DNA from: an uncultured Paenibacillaceae bacterium
GTDB taxonomy: Bacteria > Bacillota > Bacilli > Paenibacillales > DA-C8
Direction: 5' to 3'
Length of the DNA stretch: 64,000 nucleotides
Assembly: GCA_937957685.1 (NCBI GenBank)
Contig: CALGAO010000127.1
Span: 1-64,000 of the forward strand
How positions within the stretch are numbered: the stretch's first letter is position 1; each line of letters opens with the position of its first letter. The translations under genes were made by a program, and so were the position numbers. This document shows positions 18,312-26,643 of the stretch, in pieces. The notes below the pieces were generated by a model. The model ran no database searches. It saw only the letters and a list, made by a program, of their open reading frames with translations, and was not told where the DNA came from.

Positions 18312-18953
18312 ATGCAAGCATCAGAGTCAAGAGCCCGTGACATCGCGCAGGCGTTGCTCAGGATCGGCGCGGTCAGCCTGAATCCGAAGCAGCCTTTTAC
18401 GTGGTCGTCGGGGCTGAAATCGCCGATCTATTGTGACAACCGACTGACCATCTCCTATCCTGAGATTCGGGAGATGATCGCGGACGGCTTCGTCAGCCTG
18501 ATCAGGGAGCATTATCCCGGCGCGGAGCTGATCGCCGGCGCGGCGACCGGCGGCATTCCGCATGCGGCGCTGGTCGCGGACCGGTTGAAGCTGCCGATGG
18601 TGTACGTGCGCAGCAAGCCGAAGGGCCATGGCCAGGGACGCATGGTGGAGGGCGTGCTCAGGGAAGGAGCGAAGACCGTGGTGATCGAGGATCTGATCTC
18701 CACCGGCGGCAGCTCGCTCAGAGTCGCCAACGCCGTCAACGCGGAAGGCGGGCATGCACTCGCAGTGGCCGCGATCTTCACTTACGAGTTCGAATCGGCT
18801 GCCCAGGCGTTCCGCGATGCGGGCATCGCCCTGCACACGCTGAGCAATTACTCTGCCCTTATCCAGGAGGCGGCAGCCAGCGGTTCGATCGACCAGGAAG
18901 AGCTGGCGCTGCTGCATCGCTGGAAGGAAGACCCGGAGAGCTACGGCGCGTAA
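18312..18953 (+). CDS. pyrE: orotate phosphoribosyltransferase
   Basis: 213 residues. It converts orotate and PRPP to OMP, the step before PyrF. The PRPP-binding motif VVIEDLISTGGSS lies near residues 121-133, and the GLKSPIYCDNR and GAATGGIPHA segments are family-typical. ATG 18312 is preceded by AAGGAG at 18297-18302. Last gene of the pyr operon, followed about 40 nt later by an intrinsic terminator. Confidence 0.96.
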   Translation: MQASESRARDIAQALLRIGAVSLNPKQPFTWSSGLKSPIYCDNRLTISYPEIREMIADGFVSLIREHYPGAELIAGAATGGIPHAALVADRLKLPMVYVRSKPKGHGQGRMVEGVLREGAKTVVIEDLISTGGSSLRVANAVNAEGGHALAVAAIFTYEFESAAQAFRDAGIALHTLSNYSALIQEAAASGSIDQEELALLHRWKEDPESYGA

Positions 18954-18995
18954 GCTGCAGCCCGGGATACAGCCTACTCTCATGACGTACGTGAT

Positions 18996-19021
18996 GCCGT
19001 CCCCACAAGGGCGGCTTTTTT
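18996..19021 (+). terminator. terminator of the pyr operon
   Basis: GCCGTCC (18996-19002) pairs with GGGCGGC (19009-19015), one wobble pair, followed by six T residues. Confidence 0.85.
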
Positions 19022-19075
19022 GCTCTGTGCGGAAGAGAGGGTCAGGCGACTTGTCCAACTTTTTTTCATGAAACG

Positions 19076-19102
19076 TGTAACTTTTTCCTGTCGCTGTTCG
19101 TC
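19076..19102 (+). promoter_or_regulatory. candidate ECF-sigma promoter of the FtsX-type ABC operon
   Basis: TGTAAC (19076-19081), T-rich 17-nt spacer, CGTC (19099-19102). This resembles the AAC...CGT(C/A) pattern of extracytoplasmic-function sigma promoters in Bacilli. No convincing sigma-A pair is present in the same gap. It is a pattern match only. Confidence 0.35.
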
Positions 19103-19140
19103 ATACATTAAGGTTGAATCTTTAAAGGGGAGAGTTGGGA

Positions 19141-19935
19141 ATGGCCTGGTTTCGTCGCAAGAGGATCAATTCTGACGAATCGCCGCATCATCACGAGGCT
19201 GTTGCCGCAAGCGCCGCTGCGCCAACGGCTGACAACGCCCAGGCTGAATGGAAGCCGCCCACCGAGAAGCTGCTGGTGGTGCGGGGTGTGGAGCGAGTCT
19301 TCCATGTCGGCTCCAGGGAGATACAAGTGCTGAAAGGGATCGATATGGAGCTTGGCTGGAAGCAGCTCGTCATGCTGCGCGGCCGGTCGGGCTCGGGCAA
19401 GACGACGCTGCTGAATCTGATCGGGGGCTTGGATACGCCCACCCGCGGCGAGATTTACTTCCAGAACCAGCCCTTCCATGAATGGAACGACGATCAGAGA
19501 ACAGCCGTCAGGCGCAGGGAGATCGGCTTCATCTTCCAGACCTATGCCCTCATGCCGCTGCTGTCCGCCTATGAGAATGTGGAGCTCTCGCTGCGCATGG
19601 CCGGAACGCCGCGCGCAGAGTGGGATCAGCGGATCCGGCACTGCCTGGAGCTGGTGGGCCTGGGGAAACGGATGCACCATCGACCTTACGAGCTGTCCGG
19701 CGGTGAGCAGCAACGGGTGGCCATCGCCAAGGCGATCTCGCATCGGCCGAAGCTGATCCTCGCCGACGAGCCGACCGCCGAGCTGGATTCGCAGATGGGC
19801 GCGCAGGTGATGCGCGTATTCCGCGACATTATTGAAACGGAGAAGATCACGATCTGCATGACAACACATGACCCGACTATAATGGAGGTTGCTGACCATG
19901 TCTATCAAATGGTGGACGGAAAATTCGTCTCGTAA
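19141..19935 (+). CDS. MacB/LolD-type ABC transporter ATP-binding protein
   Basis: 264 residues. A 40-residue Ala/His-rich leader is followed by a MacB/LolD-type nucleotide-binding domain: Walker A GRSGSGKTTLL (about residues 80-90), signature LSGGEQQRVAIAKA, and Walker B LILADEPTAELDS. Such ATPases power FtsX-fold permeases that move substrates by mechanotransmission rather than through MalFG-type channels. The RBS AAAGGGGAG supports ATG 19141 over TTG 19135. First gene of a five-gene or longer cluster; it overlaps the adaptor gene by 38 nt. Confidence 0.9.
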   Translation: MAWFRRKRINSDESPHHHEAVAASAAAPTADNAQAEWKPPTEKLLVVRGVERVFHVGSREIQVLKGIDMELGWKQLVMLRGRSGSGKTTLLNLIGGLDTPTRGEIYFQNQPFHEWNDDQRTAVRRREIGFIFQTYALMPLLSAYENVELSLRMAGTPRAEWDQRIRHCLELVGLGKRMHHRPYELSGGEQQRVAIAKAISHRPKLILADEPTAELDSQMGAQVMRVFRDIIETEKITICMTTHDPTIMEVADHVYQMVDGKFVS

Positions 19936-20995
19936 CGCACTGATCAGAAAAGGATGGATCATCGTCCTGGCGCTTGCCATGATGACGTTCAGCGGCTGTT
20001 CCCTGCTTCCGGAGGAACAGCTGGAGGAGCAGCTTCCAACGATTACGCCGCCAACGATCGCGAAGAAGCCCGAATACACGGTGACGACAGGAACGATCGA
20101 GACCAAGGTGAGAGCTACCGGCAAGATCATGTCGATGCGGGAGGAGGAGCTGTTCTTCGTCAGTGACGGCTACCGCATCCGCGACATCTACGTGCAGACC
20201 GGCCAGGAGGTTCAGGAGGGACAGCTGCTCGCCGAGCTGGACACGACCCAGCTGGAGAACCAGCTGCGCCAGAAGCGGCTGCAGATGCGCAGCGAGGAGC
20301 TGAACATGATCGAGATCCTCCGCCAGGCGGACGAGATTCCGCCGGATCAGCTGGAACAGGCGAAGATCGACTTCGAGACGAAGCGCCTGGAGCTCGTCGA
20401 GCTGGAGGAACAGATCGAGCGCGCCAAGCTGGTCGCGCCTTTCGACGGCACGATCGTCTCGATCCTGTACAGCAAGGGAGACCAGGTTCAGGCTTATCAG
20501 GCGGTGATGGTGATCTCCGACCTGAATCAGCTCGCCGTGGCCGCTGATCTGAGCAGCTCCAGCGACAAGTCGAAGGTCGCGGTGGGCATGGATGCGATCG
20601 TCTCCATCAACAATCATGGCGAATTCAAGGGCAAGGTGGCCCGCCTGCCCGTCGAGAAGCAGAACCAGAACTACAATCCATGGGATCCGTGGGGCGGACG
20701 CAACAACAACCGGGAGACGATCGATAACTACATGGTCGTGGAGCTTGACGAGCCGCTCCCGCCAGGGGCGACTCGCGGCACGCCGCTCAGCGTGCAGGTG
20801 ATCACGGACCGCAGGGAGAACGTGGTCGTCATCCCGCCGTCCGCGCTCCGTACGCTGTCCGGACGCTACTATGTGCAGGTTGTCGAAGCAGACGGAACGA
20901 AGCGGGAAGTGGACGTGGAAGTCGGCCAGCAGACCGCGACGCAGGTGGAAATCATCAAAGGATTGGAACCAGGACAGAAAGTAGTGGGTAAATAA
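19898..20995 (+). CDS. lipoprotein membrane-fusion (adaptor) protein, HlyD/MacA-like
   Basis: 365 residues. A hydrophobic signal segment ends in the lipobox FSGC near residue 31, so it should be a lipoprotein. Two lipoyl-like half domains (around residues 60-110 and 175-215) flank a helical hairpin of about 60 residues rich in L, E and Q. Beta-barrel and membrane-proximal regions follow. MacA-type adaptors in Gram-positives sit outside the membrane and couple to MacB/FtsX permeases. GGAGG 9 nt upstream sets ATG 19898 inside the ATPase gene. Its stop overlaps the permease start (TAATG). Confidence 0.85.
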   Translation: MSIKWWTENSSRNALIRKGWIIVLALAMMTFSGCSLLPEEQLEEQLPTITPPTIAKKPEYTVTTGTIETKVRATGKIMSMREEELFFVSDGYRIRDIYVQTGQEVQEGQLLAELDTTQLENQLRQKRLQMRSEELNMIEILRQADEIPPDQLEQAKIDFETKRLELVELEEQIERAKLVAPFDGTIVSILYSKGDQVQAYQAVMVISDLNQLAVAADLSSSSDKSKVAVGMDAIVSINNHGEFKGKVARLPVEKQNQNYNPWDPWGGRNNNRETIDNYMVVELDEPLPPGATRGTPLSVQVITDRRENVVVIPPSALRTLSGRYYVQVVEADGTKREVDVEVGQQTATQVEIIKGLEPGQKVVGK

Positions 20996-23949
20996 TGGGC
21001 ATGCCGTTATTACGTTTTTTGTTCCGCAAGATGTGGAATACGCGATGGATGACACTCACCACCCTGCTCGGCCTGATTATCGCGGTGGCGTTTACGAGCG
21101 GTATTCCCATGTATTCGGACGGGGCGCTGAAGCGGCTGGTCTCGGAGTCGCTGGAAGAGGAGAACGCCGGCCTGCCCGCCGGTTCCCTGCTGTTCCGATA
21201 CCAGGCGGTGGGCAACACCCGCACCAACCTTGACGCCTACAAGGCTGCCGATGCCTATATTCAGGATGACGTGCCCGGGATGATCGGCTTCCCGTACTAC
21301 ACCTTCGTCGAGACGACGGGCCTCAGGGCGACCAGCGTGACGCCCGTAGACCCGTCGACTGTGGACAACAGCAGGAAGCGCAATATGGCCGTCGTCTCGA
21401 TGAATGAGATCGGCGACTATATCGAGCTTACGAACGGCAAGATGTTCGCGGACGAACTCACGGACGGCGCCGTGGAAGCGATCGTGTACGAGGAGGCGCT
21501 CAGCCGCAACAGCTTCCGCGTCGGCGATGAGTTCTACTACCAGCTGTCGACCAGCAAGGGCGTGCAACAGCTTCGCGTCAAGGTCGTCGGTTCCTTCGAG
21601 CCGCTGGATGTCACGAACCCGTACTGGTATCAGGGCTTCGAGCCGATGACCAACTATTTCATCATCAGCGACAAGGTGATGCAGGAGGAGCTTCTCGGCC
21701 GCATGGGCGCTTCGCTCAACGCGTCGAACTGGTTCTATGTGTTCGATCTGCGGGAGATCACGACGAGTCAGCTCGCACCGCTCAGCTCGACGCTGGACCG
21801 GATCGACATCGAGGTGTACCAGAAGCTTGAAGGAGCGCGCATGACCATCTCCTTCAAGGAGATGCTGGGCGAATTCCGCTCGCAGAGCATGCGGCTGCAG
21901 ATGCTGCTGTTCACGTTGGCGGCGCCGATGATCGTGATGGTCTTCTACTTCATCGCGATGAATGCGCGCCAATCGCTCGATCGCCAGCGCAGCGACATCG
22001 CCGTGCTGCGCAGCCGCGGCGCCAGCACCGGACAGATCGTCTGGATCTATCTGCTGGAGGGGCTGCTGCTCGGCGGCCTGGCGCTTGTCATCGGCCCGAT
22101 GCTCGGCTGGTTCGTGGCGAAGAGCATCGGCTCCTCGGATGGCTTCCTGACCTTCGTCAACCGCAAGGCGATCCCGGTGGACGTGTCTGCGACCACCTTC
22201 ATCTACGCCGGTCTGGCGGTGCTGATCGCCGTTGGCTCGGCGATGATCCCGGCGATCATGTTCGCCCGCTCGACGATCGTCGGCCTGAAGCAGCAGATGG
22301 CGAGAGCCGACCGCAAGCCGCTGTGGCATCGGTTCTATCTCGACGTGGTGCTGCTCGCCATCTCCGGCTACGGCTGGTACATGTTCTATGAGAATCAATA
22401 CATCTCGATGATGACGGGCCTGACGAATGACCAGCTGCAGGTGGACCCGCTGCTGTTCTTCGTGCCGGCGGTCTCCATCTTCGCGCTGGGGCTCTTCTTC
22501 CTTCGCCTGTTCCCCTGGATCCTCCGGCTGCTCAGCTGGCTGGGCGGGAAGTGGCTTCGCGTGCCGCTCTATCTGACGCTGACACAATTGTCGCGTTCGG
22601 CCAAGGCTTATTATCCGCTCATGATCCTGCTGATCCTGACGCTGGGCATGGGGGTATACAATTCCTCGGCAGCGCGCACGATCGACCTGAACTCCACGGA
22701 GCAGCTCCTGTACCGGTACGGTTCCGATGTCATCGTCAAGACCGTCTGGGAAGGGTACAGCGCCAGCCTGCCAACCGATCCGGGCCTCGGCGGAGGTGGC
22801 GGAGGCGGCGGAAGCGGTGGCGGAGGCGGCGGAAGCGGTGGCGGAGGTGGAGGCGGTGGTGACGGCGGCGACGGAGGAGGCAATCCCGGCAACCCGAACC
22901 AGCCGAACAACCCGGGCAATCCCGGCCAGCCGATCCCGACCACGCAGATGTTCTATCGGGAGCCGCCGTTCGAGATCTACCGCACGCTCGATGGCGTGAA
23001 GTATGCCGCCAAGGTGCTCAGAACCAACGCCAGCATCGTCGTCTCCGGCCGATCCAAGGGTCAGGGCGAGCTGATGGGCATCCAGAATGACCAGTTCGCG
23101 CCTGTGGCGTGGTGGCGTCTGGACATGTATCCGAAGTATCATCCGTATGCCTATCTGGATGCGTTGGGACAGTTCGAGAATGCGGTCATCGTTTCGCAGA
23201 TGTTCGCGGAAGAGAATCTGCTGCAGCCGGGCGATACGCTGTCCCTGGTCATACAGCAGAACCGGTTGGACTTTGTCATCGTGGGCACCGTGCCTTACTG
23301 GCCGACGCAATATCCGGATCAGACGCCGTTCTTCATCGTGAATCTGGATTATATCTATGATCAGATCCCCATGATTCCGTATGAGGTGTGGCTCAAGATG
23401 GAGGAGGGGGCGCTGCTTGCGCCAATTATCGAAGGTTTGCAACAAAATGGCATCCAGATCTCGTCTATTAAGGATGTAAGGAGAGAATTGGTAACAGAGG
23501 CAAGGCATCCTTCTCGCGGAGGGGTATATGGCATCCTGAGTCTCGGTTTCCTGATCTCGGTGATCATCTCCTTGATCGGATATCTGCTGTACTGGTTCTA
23601 CAACCTGTCCAGCCGCGTCGTGCAGTTCGGCGTGCTGCGAGCCATGGGCCTGTCGCGAAGGCAGCTCACCGGCATGCTGCTCCTGGAGCAGGTATTCACC
23701 GCCGGGCTGTCCATCGCCCTGGGCCTGGGCATCGGGCGGCTGGCGAGCTATCTGTATCTGCCGTTCCTGCAGACCAGTGAGAATGTGCAGCAGCAGGTGC
23801 CGCCGTTCCGCGTGATCTTCGATGCCAAGGATGACATCGCCATCTATATCGTCGTCTGCATCATGCTGGCGATCGGCGCCGCGATGCTGTTCATGCACAT
23901 CAGGCGTCTGAGGGTACATCAGGCGGTCAAGCTTGGAGAGGAGCGATAA
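20995..23949 (+). CDS. large FtsX/MacB-type ABC permease with Gly-rich insert
   Basis: 984 residues. An N-terminal transmembrane helix is followed by a large extracytoplasmic domain (about residues 50-290) and a cluster of helices with FtsX-like motifs (residues 295-440). More helices lie near 455-560, and a second extracytoplasmic domain precedes the C-terminal FtsX domain (residues about 845-975, LRAMGLSRRQLTGMLLLEQ). Between about residues 597 and 650 lies a Gly/Ser then Asn/Pro-rich linker coded by 21-bp repeats. The layout is that of double-FtsX permeases. It is sandwiched between its adaptor and a second ATPase; the substrate is unknown. Confidence 0.85.
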   Translation: MGMPLLRFLFRKMWNTRWMTLTTLLGLIIAVAFTSGIPMYSDGALKRLVSESLEEENAGLPAGSLLFRYQAVGNTRTNLDAYKAADAYIQDDVPGMIGFPYYTFVETTGLRATSVTPVDPSTVDNSRKRNMAVVSMNEIGDYIELTNGKMFADELTDGAVEAIVYEEALSRNSFRVGDEFYYQLSTSKGVQQLRVKVVGSFEPLDVTNPYWYQGFEPMTNYFIISDKVMQEELLGRMGASLNASNWFYVFDLREITTSQLAPLSSTLDRIDIEVYQKLEGARMTISFKEMLGEFRSQSMRLQMLLFTLAAPMIVMVFYFIAMNARQSLDRQRSDIAVLRSRGASTGQIVWIYLLEGLLLGGLALVIGPMLGWFVAKSIGSSDGFLTFVNRKAIPVDVSATTFIYAGLAVLIAVGSAMIPAIMFARSTIVGLKQQMARADRKPLWHRFYLDVVLLAISGYGWYMFYENQYISMMTGLTNDQLQVDPLLFFVPAVSIFALGLFFLRLFPWILRLLSWLGGKWLRVPLYLTLTQLSRSAKAYYPLMILLILTLGMGVYNSSAARTIDLNSTEQLLYRYGSDVIVKTVWEGYSASLPTDPGLGGGGGGGGSGGGGGGSGGGGGGGGDGGDGGGNPGNPNQPNNPGNPGQPIPTTQMFYREPPFEIYRTLDGVKYAAKVLRTNASIVVSGRSKGQGELMGIQNDQFAPVAWWRLDMYPKYHPYAYLDALGQFENAVIVSQMFAEENLLQPGDTLSLVIQQNRLDFVIVGTVPYWPTQYPDQTPFFIVNLDYIYDQIPMIPYEVWLKMEEGALLAPIIEGLQQNGIQISSIKDVRRELVTEARHPSRGGVYGILSLGFLISVIISLIGYLLYWFYNLSSRVVQFGVLRAMGLSRRQLTGMLLLEQVFTAGLSIALGLGIGRLASYLYLPFLQTSENVQQQVPPFRVIFDAKDDIAIYIVVCIMLAIGAAMLFMHIRRLRVHQAVKLGEER
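22782..22935 (+). repeat. Gly-rich coding minisatellite in permease
   Basis: GGN-rich direct repeats with a 21-bp unit (six Gly codons and one Ser codon) present twice in tandem, plus partial copies, followed by a NPGNP-like segment. It encodes a flexible extracytoplasmic linker and is prone to length change by slippage. Confidence 0.75.
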
Positions 23950-23952
23950 TCG

Positions 23953-24846
23953 ATGATTCATTGCGAGGGTCTCGTCAAGATCTACAAGACAGACGTCGTG
24001 GAAGTGGTCGCCTTGCAGGGCCTGAACATCGAGGTCAAGGAAGGCGAGATGATGGCGATTATCGGCAACAGCGGCAGCGGCAAGTCCACCTTGCTGAACA
24101 TACTCGGCGGGCTGGACCGCCCGTCTGCTGGCCAGGTGCGCGTCGGCGAGTGGGATCTGCTGAAGATCACCGACAAGCAGCTTGTCGAGTACAAGCGCCA
24201 TACGGTCGGATTCATCTGGCAGAACAATGCCCGCAACCTGCTTCCTTACCTGACGGCTCTTGAGAATGTAGAGATGCCCATGATGCTGAACGGCAAGTAT
24301 GATCGCGCCTATGCGAGGCAGTTGCTGGAGTGGGTCGGGCTCAAGGATCGGATGCACAACAAGCTCCATCAATTGTCCGGCGGCGAACAGCAGCGTGTCG
24401 CCATCGCGATCTCGCTGGCGAATCGGCCGAAGCTCCTGCTCGCGGACGAACCAACCGGTTCTGTAGATACACAGACGAGCGACCTGATCATGGGAATCTT
24501 CCGCAAGCTGAACCGGGAGCTCGGCGTCACGATCGTCATCGTCACCCACGATCTGTCTCTGGCCAGCAAGGTGGACCGCGTCGTCGCGATTCGCGACGGC
24601 ATGACGAGCACGGAGTTCGTCAAGCGCAATCCGAATCTCGATCTGGCCGCCAGCGGAGAGAGACGGTCGATCAAGGACGTGCATGAGGAGTACGTCGTCG
24701 TCGACCGGGTCGGCCGTCTGCAGGTGCCGAAGGAATTCCTGGCGGCACTGAAGGTAGAGAACAAGGTGTCGATGGAGTTCGACGGGGAGAAGATCATTAT
24801 CAAAGCGCCTAATCAGTTGGAGGGGAATGGAAATGAGGAATCATAG
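23953..24846 (+). CDS. ABC transporter ATP-binding protein with C-terminal AbrB-like domain
   Basis: 297 residues. Residues 1-225 form a MacB/LolD-type ATPase: Walker A GNSGSGKSTLLN, signature LSGGEQQRVAIAISLA, Walker B LLADEPTGSVD, and the switch His in VTHD. Residues about 254-288 read as a SpoVT/AbrB-type swapped-hairpin motif (GRLQVPKEFLAAL, then MEFDGEKIIIKAP). AbrB domains normally dimerise and bind DNA; here the module may dimerise or regulate the ATPase. RBS GGAGAGGAG precedes ATG 23953. The last 14 nt overlap the first binding-protein gene. Confidence 0.87.
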   Translation: MIHCEGLVKIYKTDVVEVVALQGLNIEVKEGEMMAIIGNSGSGKSTLLNILGGLDRPSAGQVRVGEWDLLKITDKQLVEYKRHTVGFIWQNNARNLLPYLTALENVEMPMMLNGKYDRAYARQLLEWVGLKDRMHNKLHQLSGGEQQRVAIAISLANRPKLLLADEPTGSVDTQTSDLIMGIFRKLNRELGVTIVIVTHDLSLASKVDRVVAIRDGMTSTEFVKRNPNLDLAASGERRSIKDVHEEYVVVDRVGRLQVPKEFLAALKVENKVSMEFDGEKIIIKAPNQLEGNGNEES

Positions 24847-26380
24847 GGGTATGAAACGTTTCATGATGATCGGCCTGGTGCTCACCTTGCTGATCCCTGT
24901 CCTGGCAGCCTGTACGAAGCAGGCGCCGGCGACAGACAACACGGTGCGGACGCTGCGCTTCGCCAGCAGCAACGGCTACACCGGGACGAACGGCGAATAT
25001 TTCCGGGATTATACCGAGCTGTTCGAATATGAGCACAAGAACATCCAGCTGGAATTCATCGAGACGGTGGATCAGAGCCGGTACTACTATGGCAACGTCA
25101 CCGAAGAACAGGTGGATCCATTGGAAGCTCTGAAGGAAGCGATGACCGGGCCGACTCCGCCGGACGTCATCCTGGTCGAGTACAATCACCTTCCCGAGCT
25201 GATCAACGACAACCTGCTGGTCTCGCTTGATGAACTGATCATGAAGGAGAAGGACTTCAACGTGGACAGCTTCGTGCCGGCGGTTATCGACGGTCTCAGG
25301 AAACCGGGCAATGGCACGCTCTATGCGCTGGCTCCGATGTTCTATTCCTCGGCGGTCATCTACAACAAGCAGCTGTTCCTGAACAAGGGCGTCGAGTTCC
25401 CGACGGACAACATGACCTGGCAGGACATGTTCGATCTGGCGCGCCGCGTGACGGTCCAGGATGACCAGAACCCGGTCTTTGGCTTCGCCTTCAACAACAA
25501 TTACGGCGGCATCTGGGATCTGTTTTACAACATGAACGTATACACCCAGCCGCTGGGCATGAGCTGGATCGATGCCGAGACGCTGCAGATGACGGCGAAC
25601 ACGCCGATGTGGCAGGAGGTGTGGAAGACCTTCGTGGACCTGTACAAGGAGAAGGTGCTTCCGCAGGAGCCTGACTACAGCCAGCCGCGCACCGGTCCGT
25701 TCGACTGGGACGTGTTCCTCTCCGGCAAGGCGGCGATGGCCATCGTGCCGTACAGCTATCTGTATCAGGTCGTCGAAGCCAACAAGAGCGCGGACCGCAT
25801 CGAGAACTACGAACCGATCGACTGGGATGTCGTCACTCTGCCGACTCACGAAGCCGCTCCTGGCGTAGGCAGCAACGTCTACTATCAGGGCATCTTCGCG
25901 ATCAACGCGAATGCGGAGAACCTGGATGACGCCTGGGAATTCATCAAGTTCGTCACCGGTGAAGACTATGCCCGGATCAAATCGAAGAGCAGCTACTATC
26001 TGATGGCAAGGCAAGATTATATCAAGCCGATCGACGGCGTCGAGTACAATCTGAACGCATTTATGGCGCTGTCTCCGCCGGAATATTCGTCGTCCGAACA
26101 GGTGCTGTATGAGAAGCTACCGGAATATTGGAGCGTGCAGAGCATCGGTCAGCAGAAGATGTATGAGGTGATCATGAATGGCAAGGACATCGAGCTGGCC
26201 CTGCAGGAATGGGAGACGGAAGGGCAGATGATGATCCAGGAGATGCTGGAACGCAAAGAGAGAGGAGAAGACGGAGATGTCGGCATCTACGGTCTGTCAG
26301 ATGAGGTAAAAATCAAGCTGGCAGCCGGAGAACCGGTTATCGTGAACTCTGAAGCAACTGAAGCAGCAGCGACGGAATAA
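24833..26380 (+). CDS. extracellular solute-binding lipoprotein, family 1 (copy 1)
   Basis: 515 residues. The lipoprotein signal peptide ends at the lipobox LAAC (Cys27), and the mature part has the family-1 periplasmic-binding fold. Repeated family hallmarks include RTLRFASSNGY, GPTPPDVILVE, GNGTLYALAPMFYSSAVIYN and NPVFGFAF. GGAGGGG at 24819-24825 fits ATG 24833; in-frame ATGs at 24827 and 24851 are too close to purine-rich tracts. The gene overlaps the AbrB-tailed ATPase gene, so it belongs to the same transcript. Binding proteins of this class usually feed MalFG-type importers, but none is encoded nearby. Confidence 0.9.
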   Translation: MRNHRGMKRFMMIGLVLTLLIPVLAACTKQAPATDNTVRTLRFASSNGYTGTNGEYFRDYTELFEYEHKNIQLEFIETVDQSRYYYGNVTEEQVDPLEALKEAMTGPTPPDVILVEYNHLPELINDNLLVSLDELIMKEKDFNVDSFVPAVIDGLRKPGNGTLYALAPMFYSSAVIYNKQLFLNKGVEFPTDNMTWQDMFDLARRVTVQDDQNPVFGFAFNNNYGGIWDLFYNMNVYTQPLGMSWIDAETLQMTANTPMWQEVWKTFVDLYKEKVLPQEPDYSQPRTGPFDWDVFLSGKAAMAIVPYSYLYQVVEANKSADRIENYEPIDWDVVTLPTHEAAPGVGSNVYYQGIFAINANAENLDDAWEFIKFVTGEDYARIKSKSSYYLMARQDYIKPIDGVEYNLNAFMALSPPEYSSSEQVLYEKLPEYWSVQSIGQQKMYEVIMNGKDIELALQEWETEGQMMIQEMLERKERGEDGDVGIYGLSDEVKIKLAAGEPVIVNSEATEAAATE

Positions 26381-26393
26381 CCTAGTATGCAGC

Positions 26394-26430
26394 AGCCGTA
26401 TCCGGGTTAGCCCGGATGCGGCTTTGTCTT
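26394..26430 (+). terminator. terminator after binding protein copy 1
   Basis: 13-bp stem 26394-26406 with 26411-26423 (two wobble pairs), 4-nt loop, tail TTGTCTT. The same CGGGTTAGCCCG core recurs after copy 2, so it was duplicated with the gene. Confidence 0.7.
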
Positions 26431-26643
26431 GGCGAGATGTTGCCCATACATAATCCTGTAACGGAGGCTGCCGCACAAGAAGGAATCACGTTGCTTGCAC
26501 ACAGGCGCATAACGGGAGGTCCGGATGACGCCGAGTCATGATCATCGGTGAAGCACCGGGTTCTCATGCAGCAGCCATGACTATGAAGGAACATGACGCA
26601 GCAATAGACAGCCCCGAGATCACACAACTGGAGGAATACAGAG

